A DNA stretch of 64,000 nucleotides from Sphingomonas sp. (lineage in GTDB: Bacteria > Pseudomonadota > Alphaproteobacteria > Sphingomonadales > Sphingomonadaceae). How positions within the stretch are numbered: the first letter of the stretch is position 1; each line of letters starts with the position of its first letter. Below are positions 50,525-58,578 of the stretch, in pieces. Made by a program: the position numbers and the translations under genes. Below the pieces are notes generated by a model. The model did no database searches and was not told the origin of the DNA. It worked only from the letters and a program-made list of their open reading frames with translations. The stretch covers positions 1 through 64,000 of the forward strand of contig JAFIGU010000004.1 of NCBI GenBank assembly GCA_017849555.1, in the 5' to 3' direction.

Positions 50525-52662
50525 GCACCGCCCTGATCGACGAACGCAAATCCGATGCTTCCCCATCTCGCGATCGGCTCGACCGGCTGCTTCGTGCGCG
50601 CTCGGTGGCGATCGTCGGTGCATCGGATCGGCCGGGGGCGCTCGGCGCGTCGGTGCTCGCCAATCTTGACCGCGCCGGGTTCGATGGCGCGATCCATCTC
50701 GTCAATCCCAACCGCGCCGAGATCGGCGGCCGTCCGTGCGTCGCCTCGGTCGCCGATCTGCCGCGCGGGATCGACGCCGCGGTGCTGGCGATTCCGCGCG
50801 CCGGGGTGCTCGATGCGATGCGCGGGCTGGCCGAGCGCGGCGTCGGCGCGGCGGTGATCTTTTCCGCCGGCTTCGCGGAGGATGGCGCGCAGGGGCTTGC
50901 TGATCAGCGCGAGATCGCGCGGATCGCCGCGGCGGCCGATATGGTGGTCGAAGGCCCCAATTGTCTCGGCCTCGTCAATTTCCGCGACAAATTGCCGCTG
51001 ACCTTCATCGATATGCCCGAGGCGCGCGCGGAAGGCGCGCGGCGGGTCGGCATCGTCTCGCAATCCGGCGCGATGGCGGCGGTGCTCGCGACGACGATGA
51101 TCGCGCGCGAGGTGCCGCTGGGCTGTTATGTCTCGACCGGGAACGAGGCGGCGACCGGGGTCGAGGATTTCGTCGCGCGGCTGGTCGACGATCCCGATAT
51201 CGCGGTGATCGTGATGATCGTCGAGCATTTCCGGCGGCCGGGTGCATTCCTCGCGGCGGCGCGCGCCGCGCGGTCGGCGGGCAAGCCGGTCGTCCTGCTC
51301 CACCCCGGCCGCAGCGCGGCGGGCGCGGCGAGCGCGGCGACGCATACCGGGGCGATGGCCGGCGATCATGCCGTGATGCGCACCCATGTCGAACATGCCG
51401 GGGTGATCCTGGTCGAATCGCTGGAGGAGCTGGGCGACGTGGTGGAGATCGCCACGCGCTGCCCGGCGTTGCCCGGCGGCGCGACGGGCGTCGTCGCCGA
51501 ATCGGGCGCGTTCAAGGCGATGATGCTCGATCTCGCCGAGGAGGTGGGGCTGAACCTGCCGCCGCTCGGCGACGCCGACAGCCCGGCGTTGCGCGCGGCC
51601 TTGCCGCCATTCGTGCCCGTCTCCAACCCGCTCGACGTCACCGCGCAGGGGCTCGTCGATCCGGGGATGTACGGTCGGGTGATCGCCGCGCTCGCCGAGG
51701 ATGCGCGGATCGACACGATCGTCGTCACGCTGATCCAGACCGATATCCGCACCTCGTCGGTAAAGTTCGCCGCGGTGGCCGAGGCGCTTGCCGCGCGCGG
51801 CGGGGTCAAGCCGGTGGTGGTCGCCGGGGTGGACGAGGGCGGCGGGGTGCAGCCGAGCGATATCGCCGCATTGCACGCGCTGGGCGTCACCTATCTCCCC
51901 ACCGCCGAGCGTGCATTGCGCGCATTGGCGCGGCTCACCAATGCGGCGGGCGCGGCGCGGGCGGGACAGGCGCAAACGACTGCGCCGTTCGACGATCTGC
52001 CCGCCGCCGGCGCGACGATTCCCGAATATCGCGCCAAGCAATTGCTCGGCGCGCGCGGCATCGCCTTCCCGACCTTCACGCTGGCGCATGACAAGGACAG
52101 CGCGGTCGCCGCGGCCGAGCGGCTGGGTTATCCGGTGGTGCTCAAGGCGCAGGCCGCCGCGTTGCCGCACAAGAGCGACGCCGGCGGGGTGATCGTCGGG
52201 CTGGCCGATGCCGCGGCGGTCGCGGCCGGCTGGGATCGGCTGCTTGCGCAGGTCGGCGCGGCGCGGCCCGCTGTGGTGCTGGAAGGCGTGGTGGTCGAAC
52301 CGATGGCGCCGCGCGGGGTGGAATTGATCGTCGGCGGGCGGAACGATCCCGCCTGGGGGCCGGTGATCCTGATCGGTTCGGGCGGGGTGGCGGCGGAATT
52401 GCTGCACGACGCGCGGCTGGTGCCGACCGGGCTGTCCGAGGAAGCGATCGCGGCGGAAATCCGCGGGCTGAAGCTTGCCCCGCTGCTCGACGGGTTTCGC
52501 GGCGCACCGGTGGCGGACATTGCGGCGGTGGCGCGGATCGTTGCGGCGCTCGGCGCGGTCCTCGACGCCAATCCGGCGATCCGCGAAGTCGATCTGAACC
52601 CGGTGGTGGTCTATCCTAAGGGCGAGGGCGCGATCGCGCTCGACGCGCTGATCTCGCTATGA
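50521..52662 (+). CDS. ferA: Feruloyl-CoA synthetase FerA (NDP-forming acyl-CoA synthetase)
   Basis: A 713-residue member of the ADP-forming acetyl-CoA synthetase superfamily, the class to which sphingomonad FerA belongs. The order is a CoA-binding domain (SVAIVGASDRPGALG, about residues 28-130), two succinyl-CoA-ligase-like domains with the phospho-His region ATHTGAMAGD, and a C-terminal ATP-grasp domain from about residue 505 (EYRAKQLLGARGIAFP, VLKAQAAALPHKSDAGGV). It would activate ferulate and related hydroxycinnamates to CoA thioesters. The pairing with ferB 280 bases downstream (convergent) supports the name. The start is ATG 50521, overlapped by a short leader frame. The stop overlaps the start of a small Cys-rich protein. 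Confidence 0.82.
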   Translation: MSTALIDERKSDASPSRDRLDRLLRARSVAIVGASDRPGALGASVLANLDRAGFDGAIHLVNPNRAEIGGRPCVASVADLPRGIDAAVLAIPRAGVLDAMRGLAERGVGAAVIFSAGFAEDGAQGLADQREIARIAAAADMVVEGPNCLGLVNFRDKLPLTFIDMPEARAEGARRVGIVSQSGAMAAVLATTMIAREVPLGCYVSTGNEAATGVEDFVARLVDDPDIAVIVMIVEHFRRPGAFLAAARAARSAGKPVVLLHPGRSAAGAASAATHTGAMAGDHAVMRTHVEHAGVILVESLEELGDVVEIATRCPALPGGATGVVAESGAFKAMMLDLAEEVGLNLPPLGDADSPALRAALPPFVPVSNPLDVTAQGLVDPGMYGRVIAALAEDARIDTIVVTLIQTDIRTSSVKFAAVAEALAARGGVKPVVVAGVDEGGGVQPSDIAALHALGVTYLPTAERALRALARLTNAAGAARAGQAQTTAPFDDLPAAGATIPEYRAKQLLGARGIAFPTFTLAHDKDSAVAAAERLGYPVVLKAQAAALPHKSDAGGVIVGLADAAAVAAGWDRLLAQVGAARPAVVLEGVVVEPMAPRGVELIVGGRNDPAWGPVILIGSGGVAAELLHDARLVPTGLSEEAIAAEIRGLKLAPLLDGFRGAPVADIAAVARIVAALGAVLDANPAIREVDLNPVVVYPKGEGAIALDALISL

Positions 52663-52865
52663 CGCGGCAGCCGGAAAGCGGCGCGCCCGCGGCCCCGGCT
52701 TGCCGTTGCGATCGCGCGCGCAGTTGCTGGTACGACAATGTTTCGGGGGGCGGCTCGCTGCCGTGCCACTGCGCGTCGTGCCGGCGCGCCTTTCATATGG
52801 AGATGCTCGCCGGGATCGCGATCGCCGCCGCATCCGCGGTGGTGATCGTGGCGATCGCTGGGTAA
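52659..52865 (+). CDS. Small Cys-rich protein with C-terminal membrane helix
   Basis: A 68-residue frame whose ATG overlaps the ferA stop (ATGA). It has six cysteines in two groups: C15-R-C17 with C23, and C36-H-C38-AS-C41, followed by His46, which looks like a small zinc-binding knuckle. The last 20 residues (LAGIAIAAASAVVIVAIAG) are a clear membrane helix. Coupling to ferA, the ordered Cys pattern and the helix argue that it is real, but I do not recognise it. It may tether or regulate something at the inner membrane. A hairpin follows at 52896-52927. Confidence 0.5.
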   Translation: MTRQPESGAPAAPACRCDRARSCWYDNVSGGGSLPCHCASCRRAFHMEMLAGIAIAAASAVVIVAIAG

Positions 52866-52895
52866 AAAATGATCCGTTCGCCCTGGTTAGCATAG

Positions 52896-52927
52896 GCCGT
52901 CATGCCGGATCTGATCGGCATGACGGC
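52896..52927. terminator. Hairpin between convergent ferA and ferB units
   Basis: GCCGTCATGCCG pairs perfectly with CGGCATGACGGC around an eight-base loop. It is placed between the end of the ferA unit and the convergent ferB stop (52943), so it can end either transcript. Confidence 0.62.
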
Positions 52928-52942
52928 ACGCGGGCGCTGCAA

Positions 52943-53773
52943 TCAGGCGCTGACCTTCGACTGGTCGTAGGCGCCGAGACCGGGCTTGTAGCTCTTTTCG
53001 TCGATGAACTGGCGGATGCCTTCCTTGCGGCCCTCCGACGGGTCGTGGAAATTGGCCGCTTCCTGCATCCGCACGAGATAATCCTCGGCTTCGTCATAGG
53101 TCATCGCGCCGACGCGGCGCACCGCATCCTTGGCGAATTTGAGCGCGACCGGATTCTTCTGGAGCAGGATCGCCGCGACCTCGCGCACGCGCGCTTCGAG
53201 CCGTTCGAGCGGCACGCTCTCGTTGACGAGACGCATCGCCGCCGCCTGCTGGCCGTCGATCAGCTCGCCGGTCAATGTCAGCCACATCGCGTCGCGCATC
53301 GGCAGCAGGTCGACCACCACCTTGGTCACCCCGCCGCCGGGGAGGATGCCCCAGTTGATTTCCGACAGGCCGAATTTCGCTTCGTCGGCGCAGATCGCCA
53401 GATCGCAGGAGAACAAGGGACCGAAGCCGCCGCCGAAGCACCAGCCGTTGACCATGGCGATCGTCGGCTTCTGATACCAGCGCAGCCGGCGGAACCAGCC
53501 ATAGCTCTCGCGCTGCGACTTGCGCACGCCGCGCAGCCCCTGCGCCTCGGTCTCGCGGAAATATTCCTTGAGATCCATGCCGGCCGACCAGGCCGCGCCT
53601 TCGCCGCCCAGCACCAGCACGCCCACGTCGTCACGATATTCGAGCTCGTCGAGCACCTCCATCATGCGGCGGTTGAGCGTGGGGCTCATCGCGTTGCGTT
53701 TTTCCGGGCGCGCGAAATTCACCCAGGCGATGCGGTCCTCGACCCGAAACGTAACGACCTGCTTCTCGCTCAT
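52943..53773 (-). CDS. ferB: Feruloyl-CoA hydratase/lyase FerB
   Basis: A 276-residue crotonase-fold enzyme that hydrates feruloyl-CoA and splits it to vanillin and acetyl-CoA. It matches the Pseudomonas hydroxycinnamoyl-CoA hydratase-lyase at the diagnostic places: RPEKRNAMSPTLNR, WSAGMDLKEYFRE, KPTIAMVNGWCFGGGF (oxyanion hole), ICADEAKFGLSEINWGI with the catalytic Glu, and the end DEKSYKPGLGAYD. Length is typical. Start ATG 53773 follows GGAGGAGAGG. A motif B dyad lies 26 bases upstream. Unlike SYK-6, where ferB and ferA form one operon, here they converge, with the small Cys-rich gene in between. Confidence 0.93.
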   Translation of the reverse strand: MSEKQVVTFRVEDRIAWVNFARPEKRNAMSPTLNRRMMEVLDELEYRDDVGVLVLGGEGAAWSAGMDLKEYFRETEAQGLRGVRKSQRESYGWFRRLRWYQKPTIAMVNGWCFGGGFGPLFSCDLAICADEAKFGLSEINWGILPGGGVTKVVVDLLPMRDAMWLTLTGELIDGQQAAAMRLVNESVPLERLEARVREVAAILLQKNPVALKFAKDAVRRVGAMTYDEAEDYLVRMQEAANFHDPSEGRKEGIRQFIDEKSYKPGLGAYDQSKVSA

Positions 53774-53798
53774 GACCTCTCCTCCGTGCGATCTGATA

Positions 53799-53819
53799 TA
53801 TGTATCATTGGCATACAAT
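53799..53819. promoter_or_regulatory. Operator-like dyad, motif B
   Basis: TATGTATCA-TTG-GCATACAAT: right arm 9 of 9, left arm 5 of 9 against the consensus. It lies 26 bases upstream of the ferB start, separating ferB from the one-carbon operon behind it. Confidence 0.6.
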
Positions 53820-53883
53820 CGAGGCACTGTCCAGCGGCGCGGATGCGCGTATTCGGTCGGGCTTGGGCGGGTGACGGTTTGCG

Positions 53884-54189
53884 TCAGACGCGGTGGCGCA
53901 GCCGCCGCATCGTCGCCTCGCTCGTTTCGGCCGAGACGTTCTCGCCGGGCGGCGCGTGGCCGGCGATCCACACGCTATGATCGACCCATTCCCCGGTCGC
54001 GGGGTCGAACCCCGCGGCGCAGCGCACCAGGCCGCGTAACTGGCGCTGGAGATCGAGATGCAGCCGGACGAGTGCCTGTTGCGCGCCGAGCGGGAGCGGC
54101 TCGCGGAAGGCGAAGCGGCGCAGGCGATGCGCGTGCGCGGGACTTTCGACGGCCGCGACGAGCGAGAGGTGGGGGCGCGGCGCGGTCAT
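53884..54189 (-). CDS. Hypothetical protein at the end of the folate operon
   Basis: A 101-residue frame whose ATG overlaps the folB stop (ATGA), so it is read from the metF-purU-folD-folB transcript. It is rich in Arg, His and Leu, with no signal peptide, membrane helix or motif that I know; PRHLSLVAAV-like text is followed by a helical LGAQQALVRLHLDLQRQLRGLVRC. It may be a small folate-related accessory protein, or a non-functional tail frame. Coding confidence comes only from position and the coupled start. Confidence 0.5.
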   Translation of the reverse strand: MTAPRPHLSLVAAVESPAHAHRLRRFAFREPLPLGAQQALVRLHLDLQRQLRGLVRCAAGFDPATGEWVDHSVWIAGHAPPGENVSAETSEATMRRLRHRV

Positions 54190-54536
54190 TGCGCGACGAC
54201 GCGGACGCTGGCCAGCCCGGCGGCGAGCGCGCGCGGCTTCGCGACTGTCACCTCGGCCCTGGTGACCGCACCGAGCGCGAGGCAGCGTTCGGCGAGCATC
54301 TGCGCGAAGCTTTCGATCAGCGGCACATGCCGCGCGGCGAGGTCGGTCGCCTCGGCGACGATATGGCGATAATCGACCGTTTCCCCGAGCGTCGCGACGC
54401 GCGGCGCCCCCAGCGTGAGCGCGACACTCACCACCAGCGGCTGCCGCGCGCCGATTTCATGCGCATGCACCCCGATGTCGGCGTCGAGCGTGAGCGCGTC
54501 GACGCGCACCTCGGTGACGGTGCGCGCGTCAGCCAC
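54186..54536 (-). CDS. folB: Dihydroneopterin aldolase-like protein (FolB family)
   Basis: A 116-residue protein of the FolB/FolX tunnelling fold. [19 protein letters not shown] carries the conserved Glu of the pterin site, and [11 protein letters not shown] and [13 protein letters not shown] follow in family order; the end [12 protein letters not shown] suits the last strand. FolB makes 6-hydroxymethyl-dihydropterin in folate synthesis. The start is GTG 54536, overlapping folD by eight bases. Its presence with metF, purU and folD suggests that folate supply and one-carbon flow are regulated together here. It may also be an epimerase-type paralogue. Confidence 0.8.
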   Translation of the reverse strand: MADARTVTEVRVDALTLDADIGVHAHEIGARQPLVVSVALTLGAPRVATLGETVDYRHIVAEATDLAARHVPLIESFAQMLAERCLALGAVTRAEVTVAKPRALAAGLASVRVVAQ

Positions 54537-55386
54537 GGCCCGCCGCCTCCGCCGCGCGCACGGTATTGGCGAGCAGACAGGCGATCGTCATCGGCCCCAC
54601 CCCGCCGGGCACCGGGGTCGCGGCGCGCGCGTGGCCGAGCTCGTCGAACGCGGTGTCGCCGACCAGCCGCGCCTTGCCCGCGGTATCGGTCACGCGGGTG
54701 ATGCCGACGTCGATCACCACCGCGCCGGGCTTGACCCAATCGCCGCGCACCAGCCGCGGCGCGCCCGCCGCCGCCACGACGATATCCGCCGCGCGGACGA
54801 TCTCGGGCAGCCCGCGCGTCGCGATATGCGTGACGGTCACCGTGCATTCGCGTTCGAGCAACAGCATCGCGACCGGCTTGCCGACGATATTCGACTTGCC
54901 GATCACCACCGCGTTCAAGCCGCGATAATCGTCGATCACGCTGTCGAGCAGCATCATGCAGCCGAGCGGGGTGCAGGGGACGAGCCCGCCGGTGCCGGTG
55001 GAGAGGCGCCCGACATTGACCGGGTGGAAGCCGTCGACGTCCTTCGCCGGCGCGATCGCATCGAGCACGCGCGCGGCGTCGATCTGCGGCGGCAGCGGCA
55101 ATTGCACGAGGATGCCATGGACCGCGCGATCGGCATTGAGCCGCGCGATCAGCGCGAGCAGCGCGGCCTCGTCGGTATCGGCGGGCAGGCGATGTTCGAA
55201 CGAGGCGATGCCGGCGCGCGCCGCCTCGGCGATCTTGCGCGCGACATAGACCTCGCTCGGCGCGTGATTGCCGATCAGCACCACCGCCAGCCCGGGGCGG
55301 ATTCCGTCGCCGACCAGCGCGGCGACGTCGGCGGCGATACGGTCGGTCAGCGCGCGCGCCATCGCGCGTCCGTCGATCGGTGTCAT
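54529..55386 (-). CDS. folD: Methylene-THF dehydrogenase/cyclohydrolase FolD
   Basis: A 285-residue bifunctional enzyme that interconverts 5,10-methylene-THF, methenyl-THF and 10-formyl-THF. Landmarks: [12 protein letters not shown] with the catalytic Tyr/Lys, [35 protein letters not shown] for NADP, and [11 protein letters not shown] start at ATG 55386, six bases after the purU stop. In this operon it is the middle step between MetF (methyl to methylene) and PurU (formyl to formate), so the methyl group taken by LigM can leave as formate. A housekeeping copy probably exists elsewhere in the genome. Confidence 0.96.
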   Translation of the reverse strand: MTPIDGRAMARALTDRIAADVAALVGDGIRPGLAVVLIGNHAPSEVYVARKIAEAARAGIASFEHRLPADTDEAALLALIARLNADRAVHGILVQLPLPPQIDAARVLDAIAPAKDVDGFHPVNVGRLSTGTGGLVPCTPLGCMMLLDSVIDDYRGLNAVVIGKSNIVGKPVAMLLLERECTVTVTHIATRGLPEIVRAADIVVAAAGAPRLVRGDWVKPGAVVIDVGITRVTDTAGKARLVGDTAFDELGHARAATPVPGGVGPMTIACLLANTVRAAEAAGRG

Positions 55387-55391
55387 GCCGG

Positions 55392-56246
55392 TCAGCGGAA
55401 GACGATCGTGCGGTGGCCGTTGAGCAGCACGCGATCCTGCAGATGCCACCGCACCGCTGCCGCGAGCACGCGGCGCTCGATGTCGCGGCCCTTGCGCACC
55501 AGATCGTCGGGCGTGTCGGCGTGGCTGATCGGCTCGACATCCTGCGCGATGATCGGGCCTTCGTCGAGATCGGCGGTGACGTAATGCGCGGTCGCGCCGA
55601 TCATCTTCACCCCGCGGTCATAGGCCTGATGATAGGGCTTGGCGCCCTTGAAGCCGGGCAGGAAGCTGTGGTGGATGTTGATGCAGCGGCCCGACAGGAA
55701 CGCCGCCATCTCGTCCGACAAGATCTGCATGTAGCGCGCCAGCACGACCAGATCGGCGCCGGTCTCTTCGACCAAAGCGCGGATCTGCGCTTCCTGCTGC
55801 GGCTTGGTGTCGCGCGTGATCGGCAGATGGTAGAAGGGCAGGTCGCCGATCAGCGAGATGTTGAGCGCGCTGCGCGGGTGGTTGGAGACGATCCCCACCA
55901 CGTCCATCGGCATTTCGCCGATACGCTGGCGGTAGAGCAGGTCGCCGAGGCAATGATCGAATTTGGAGACCAGCATCAGCACCTTGAGCCGCTCGCCCGG
56001 CGCGCGCAGCGTCCATTCGGCGCCCATCTCGCCCGCGATTGGGGCGAATGCGGCGCGCAGCGCGTCGGCGGCGTCGGCGCGTTCCAGCTCGAACACGACG
56101 CGCATGAAGAAGCGGCCGGTGAGCCGGTCGTCGAATTGCTGCGCATCGGTGATATTGCCGCCCTGTTCGGCCAGGAAGCCGGCGACCCGCGCCACCAGGC
56201 CGGGCCGGTCGTCGCAGGACAGGCGAAGGATATAGCTGTCGGTCAT
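55392..56246 (-). CDS. purU: Formyltetrahydrofolate deformylase PurU
   Basis: A 284-residue enzyme that hydrolyses 10-formyl-THF to THF and formate. The N-terminal ACT domain (about residues 1-80) has [19 protein letters not shown] and NITDAQQF. The C-terminal formyltransferase-like domain has [39 protein letters not shown] and [13 protein letters not shown] with the catalytic Asn/His/Asp set. Its ATG overlaps the metF stop (ATGA). It regenerates free THF for LigM and disposes of one-carbon units. Formate dehydrogenase is not in the window. Confidence 0.95.
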   Translation of the reverse strand: MTDSYILRLSCDDRPGLVARVAGFLAEQGGNITDAQQFDDRLTGRFFMRVVFELERADAADALRAAFAPIAGEMGAEWTLRAPGERLKVLMLVSKFDHCLGDLLYRQRIGEMPMDVVGIVSNHPRSALNISLIGDLPFYHLPITRDTKPQQEAQIRALVEETGADLVVLARYMQILSDEMAAFLSGRCINIHHSFLPGFKGAKPYHQAYDRGVKMIGATAHYVTADLDEGPIIAQDVEPISHADTPDDLVRKGRDIERRVLAAAVRWHLQDRVLLNGHRTIVFR

Positions 56247-57112
56247 AGACGCGCCTCGTAAGCGTTGATCCATTCGACGGTGCGGGCGAGGCCGCCGAAG
56301 GGGTAGAAATGAAGCCGCACCGGCCCGTGCGCCGGGGTCAGCCGCGCCGCGAGCCGATCGACCAATTTGTCGGGGCCGGCGGTGCCGAGCAATTTGGTCA
56401 GCGATACGCCGTATTTGGTCATCACCGCCGCCGACGCACCGACCCCGCAATGCGCGGCGAAGCGCAACAAGGTCTTGATCCCGGCCGGCCCGGGGACGCC
56501 GATCCGCACCGGGCAATCGATCCCGCGCGCGCGCAGTTGCTCCAGCCAGCGAATGAACGGATCGGCGTCGAAGCCGAATTGGGTGACGATCAGCGTCGCC
56601 ATGCCGCGCTGCGTGATCTCGGCGCGTTTCTCCTCCAGCACCGCCCAGCATTGCGCCTCGTCCATCGCGGGATGGCCTTCGGGGTGGCCGGCGATGCCGA
56701 TCGCGGTGATGCCGTTCGCCTCGAACAGCCCGGTCGCGAGCAGCGCCATCGTATCGGCGAAAGGGCCGGCGGGAATTGGCGGGTCGCCCGCGACGAGGAA
56801 CATGCGTTTCGCGCCTGCCTCCGCGACGGTGCGGCGGACGATCTGTTCCAGCTCGTCGTGGCTCGCGATCCGTCGCGCCGAAAGGTGCGGCATCGGCTCG
56901 AACCCGAGCGCGCGGACGTCGCGCGCGGCGTCGATCCGCGCGTCGATCGCCTCTCCGGGGAGGAAGGTGATCGCCACCGGGGTCTCGGGCGCGATCAGCG
57001 GCGCCGCTTCGGCGAGCGCAGCGCGATCCTTCGCCGTCATTTCGAGCGAGTAACCGTCGGTCATCGACAGCGGCGCGCGAGACCAGGCCGGGTGGATGAC
57101 GGGAACGGTCAT
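56243..57112 (-). CDS. metF: Methylenetetrahydrofolate reductase MetF
   Basis: A 289-residue FAD-containing TIM-barrel enzyme. YSLEMTAKD carries the conserved Glu, [23 protein letters not shown] and [14 protein letters not shown] are the usual folate and FAD segments. In ordinary metabolism it makes 5-methyl-THF; in LigM-containing sphingomonads it runs backwards to oxidise the methyl-THF formed during O-demethylation, and there metF lies next to ligM. Here it heads its own operon with purU, folD and folB. The start is ATG 57112 after GAGAGGA; the five extra upstream codons lack a ribosome site. An AT-rich dyad precedes it. Confidence 0.92.
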   Translation of the reverse strand: MTVPVIHPAWSRAPLSMTDGYSLEMTAKDRAALAEAAPLIAPETPVAITFLPGEAIDARIDAARDVRALGFEPMPHLSARRIASHDELEQIVRRTVAEAGAKRMFLVAGDPPIPAGPFADTMALLATGLFEANGITAIGIAGHPEGHPAMDEAQCWAVLEEKRAEITQRGMATLIVTQFGFDADPFIRWLEQLRARGIDCPVRIGVPGPAGIKTLLRFAAHCGVGASAAVMTKYGVSLTKLLGTAGPDKLVDRLAARLTPAHGPVRLHFYPFGGLARTVEWINAYEARL

Positions 57113-57191
57113 AAGCGGTCCTCTCACGAAACGCGCGTCGGCGCTGTTTGGCGAGGGGATTAGAAGCCGCGGCTTGATTCGTATAGATGAA

Positions 57192-57211
57192 AAATTCGCA
57201 AATGAGAATTT
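57192..57211. promoter_or_regulatory. AT-rich dyad upstream of the metF operon
   Basis: AAATTC-N8-GAATTT (57192-57197 and 57206-57211) is a perfect inverted repeat in a conspicuously AT-rich part of the 122-base gap between pobA and metF. It is 80 bases upstream of metF and unlike motifs A and B. It could be an operator of another regulator or part of the promoter. Confidence 0.45.
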
Positions 57212-57234
57212 ATGCCATCCGCGACCCCGTGCGC

Positions 57235-58410
57235 TCAGAGCGGCAGGCCGACGTAATTCTCCGCGATCGCGGTCTGCATCGCCTCGGATTGCGCCACATA
57301 ATCAAGCTCGCTGCTTTGCATGTGGTGGGCGAACGCGCCGTCCTCGGGGAAATGGTGCATCAGCTTGGTCAGATACCAGCTGAACCGCTCCGCCTTCCAC
57401 ACCCGCGCCACCGCTTTGGCGGCGTAGTTCTGCAAACCGGTTTCGTCGCTGCGCCGATAATAGCCGATCAGCGCATCGGAGAGATAGGCGACGTCGGACG
57501 CCGCCAGGTTGAGGCCCTTGGCGCCGGTCGGCGGGACGATATGCGCGGCGTCCCCGGCGAGGAACAACCGGCCGTGGCCCATCGGCTCCGACACGAAGGA
57601 GCGCAGCGGGGCGATCGACATTTCCAGCGCCGGCCCGCGCGTCACGCCGTGGGCGGACAGCGGGTCGAAGCGGCGGGCGAGTTCATCCCATAGCCGCGCC
57701 TCGGGCCAGTTCTCGACGCGCTCGTCCCGCGGGACCTGGACATAATAACGGCTGCGCGTCGGCGATCGCATCGAGGCCAGCGCAAAACCGGCAGGGGTGC
57801 GGGCGTAGATCAGCTCGGGGTGGCACGGCGGCACGTCGGCGAGGATGCCGAGCCAGCCGAACGGATATTCATGCACATAGTCGCGCTGCACCCCGGCCGG
57901 GATGGCCCGGCGCGCGACGCCGTGGAAGCCGTCGCAGCCAGCGATGAAATCGGCCTCGACGCAATGATCGCGTCCGTCTTTGCCGAAGGTGACGCGGGCG
58001 CGTGACGCGCCGATATCGTGCAGCGCGACATCCTTGGCCTCGAACACGATATCGAGCCCGCGCGCCGGCGCCGCCTCGATCAGGTCGCGGGTCACCTCGG
58101 TCTGGCCGTAGACCGTGACGTGGCACCCGATCAGCCGCGCGAGGTCGATGCGGATGATGCGATCGCCGTCGGCGAGGTTGAAGCCTTCCTCCTTCAGCCC
58201 GTGGGCGTTGAGGCCCGCATCGATCCCGAGCCGGTGGAGCAGATCGGTGGTCACCGTCTCGAGCACCCCGGCACGGATACGGCTTTCGACATGCGCGCGG
58301 GTCTGGCGTTCGAGGATCAGGCAATCGATCCCTTCGGCGCGCAGCAGATGACCGAGCAATAGCCCGGCCGGGCCGGCGCCGATGATCGCGACCTTGGTGG
58401 TGGCACGCAT
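57235..58410 (-). CDS. pobA: 4-hydroxybenzoate 3-monooxygenase PobA
   Basis: A 391-residue flavoprotein hydroxylase that turns 4-hydroxybenzoate into protocatechuate with NADPH and O2. It has the FAD motif VAIIGAGPAGLLLG, ERQTRAHVESRIRAGVLE, the DG motif FIAGCDGFHG, the substrate segment RYYVQVPRDE and GRLFLAGDAAHIVPPTGAKG. Length (about 390) is normal for PobA. Start ATG 58410 after GGAGAGG. An AraC-type gene is divergent and is its probable activator. It supplies the route for 4-hydroxybenzaldehyde formed from p-hydroxyphenyl stilbenes or from p-coumarate via FerA/FerB. Confidence 0.97.
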   Translation of the reverse strand: MRATTKVAIIGAGPAGLLLGHLLRAEGIDCLILERQTRAHVESRIRAGVLETVTTDLLHRLGIDAGLNAHGLKEEGFNLADGDRIIRIDLARLIGCHVTVYGQTEVTRDLIEAAPARGLDIVFEAKDVALHDIGASRARVTFGKDGRDHCVEADFIAGCDGFHGVARRAIPAGVQRDYVHEYPFGWLGILADVPPCHPELIYARTPAGFALASMRSPTRSRYYVQVPRDERVENWPEARLWDELARRFDPLSAHGVTRGPALEMSIAPLRSFVSEPMGHGRLFLAGDAAHIVPPTGAKGLNLAASDVAYLSDALIGYYRRSDETGLQNYAAKAVARVWKAERFSWYLTKLMHHFPEDGAFAHHMQSSELDYVAQSEAMQTAIAENYVGLPL

Positions 58411-58453
58411 CCAGCCTCTCCTTTTAGAGCATCGCGCCTGGAATCATGATCCA

Positions 58454-58471
58454 CCCCGGCCTTCGCCGGGG
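58454..58471. repeat. Short hairpin in the pobA regulatory gap
   Basis: CCCCGGC-CTTC-GCCGGGG, seven-base arms and a stable four-base loop. This element is common as a dispersed repeat in sphingomonads. It lies in the 168-base gap between pobA and the AraC gene; no clear AraC-type direct repeat is visible there. Confidence 0.5.
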
Positions 58472-58578
58472 TTGAGGGCAGATCGATTTGGCGCACGATG
58501 CTATCGCAAGGAACTTATCCGACGCGCCGGGCGGCGGTTCCAGTAACGGAGCGGTCAAATATCTGGTACTATCCAGAC

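Noticed and set aside
50317..52407. Minus-strand extension of the aldehyde dehydrogenase frame to over 1100 codons
   Set aside because: The added part is antisense to ferA and has a shadow-like composition; the ALDH begins at 50316 after a ribosome site.
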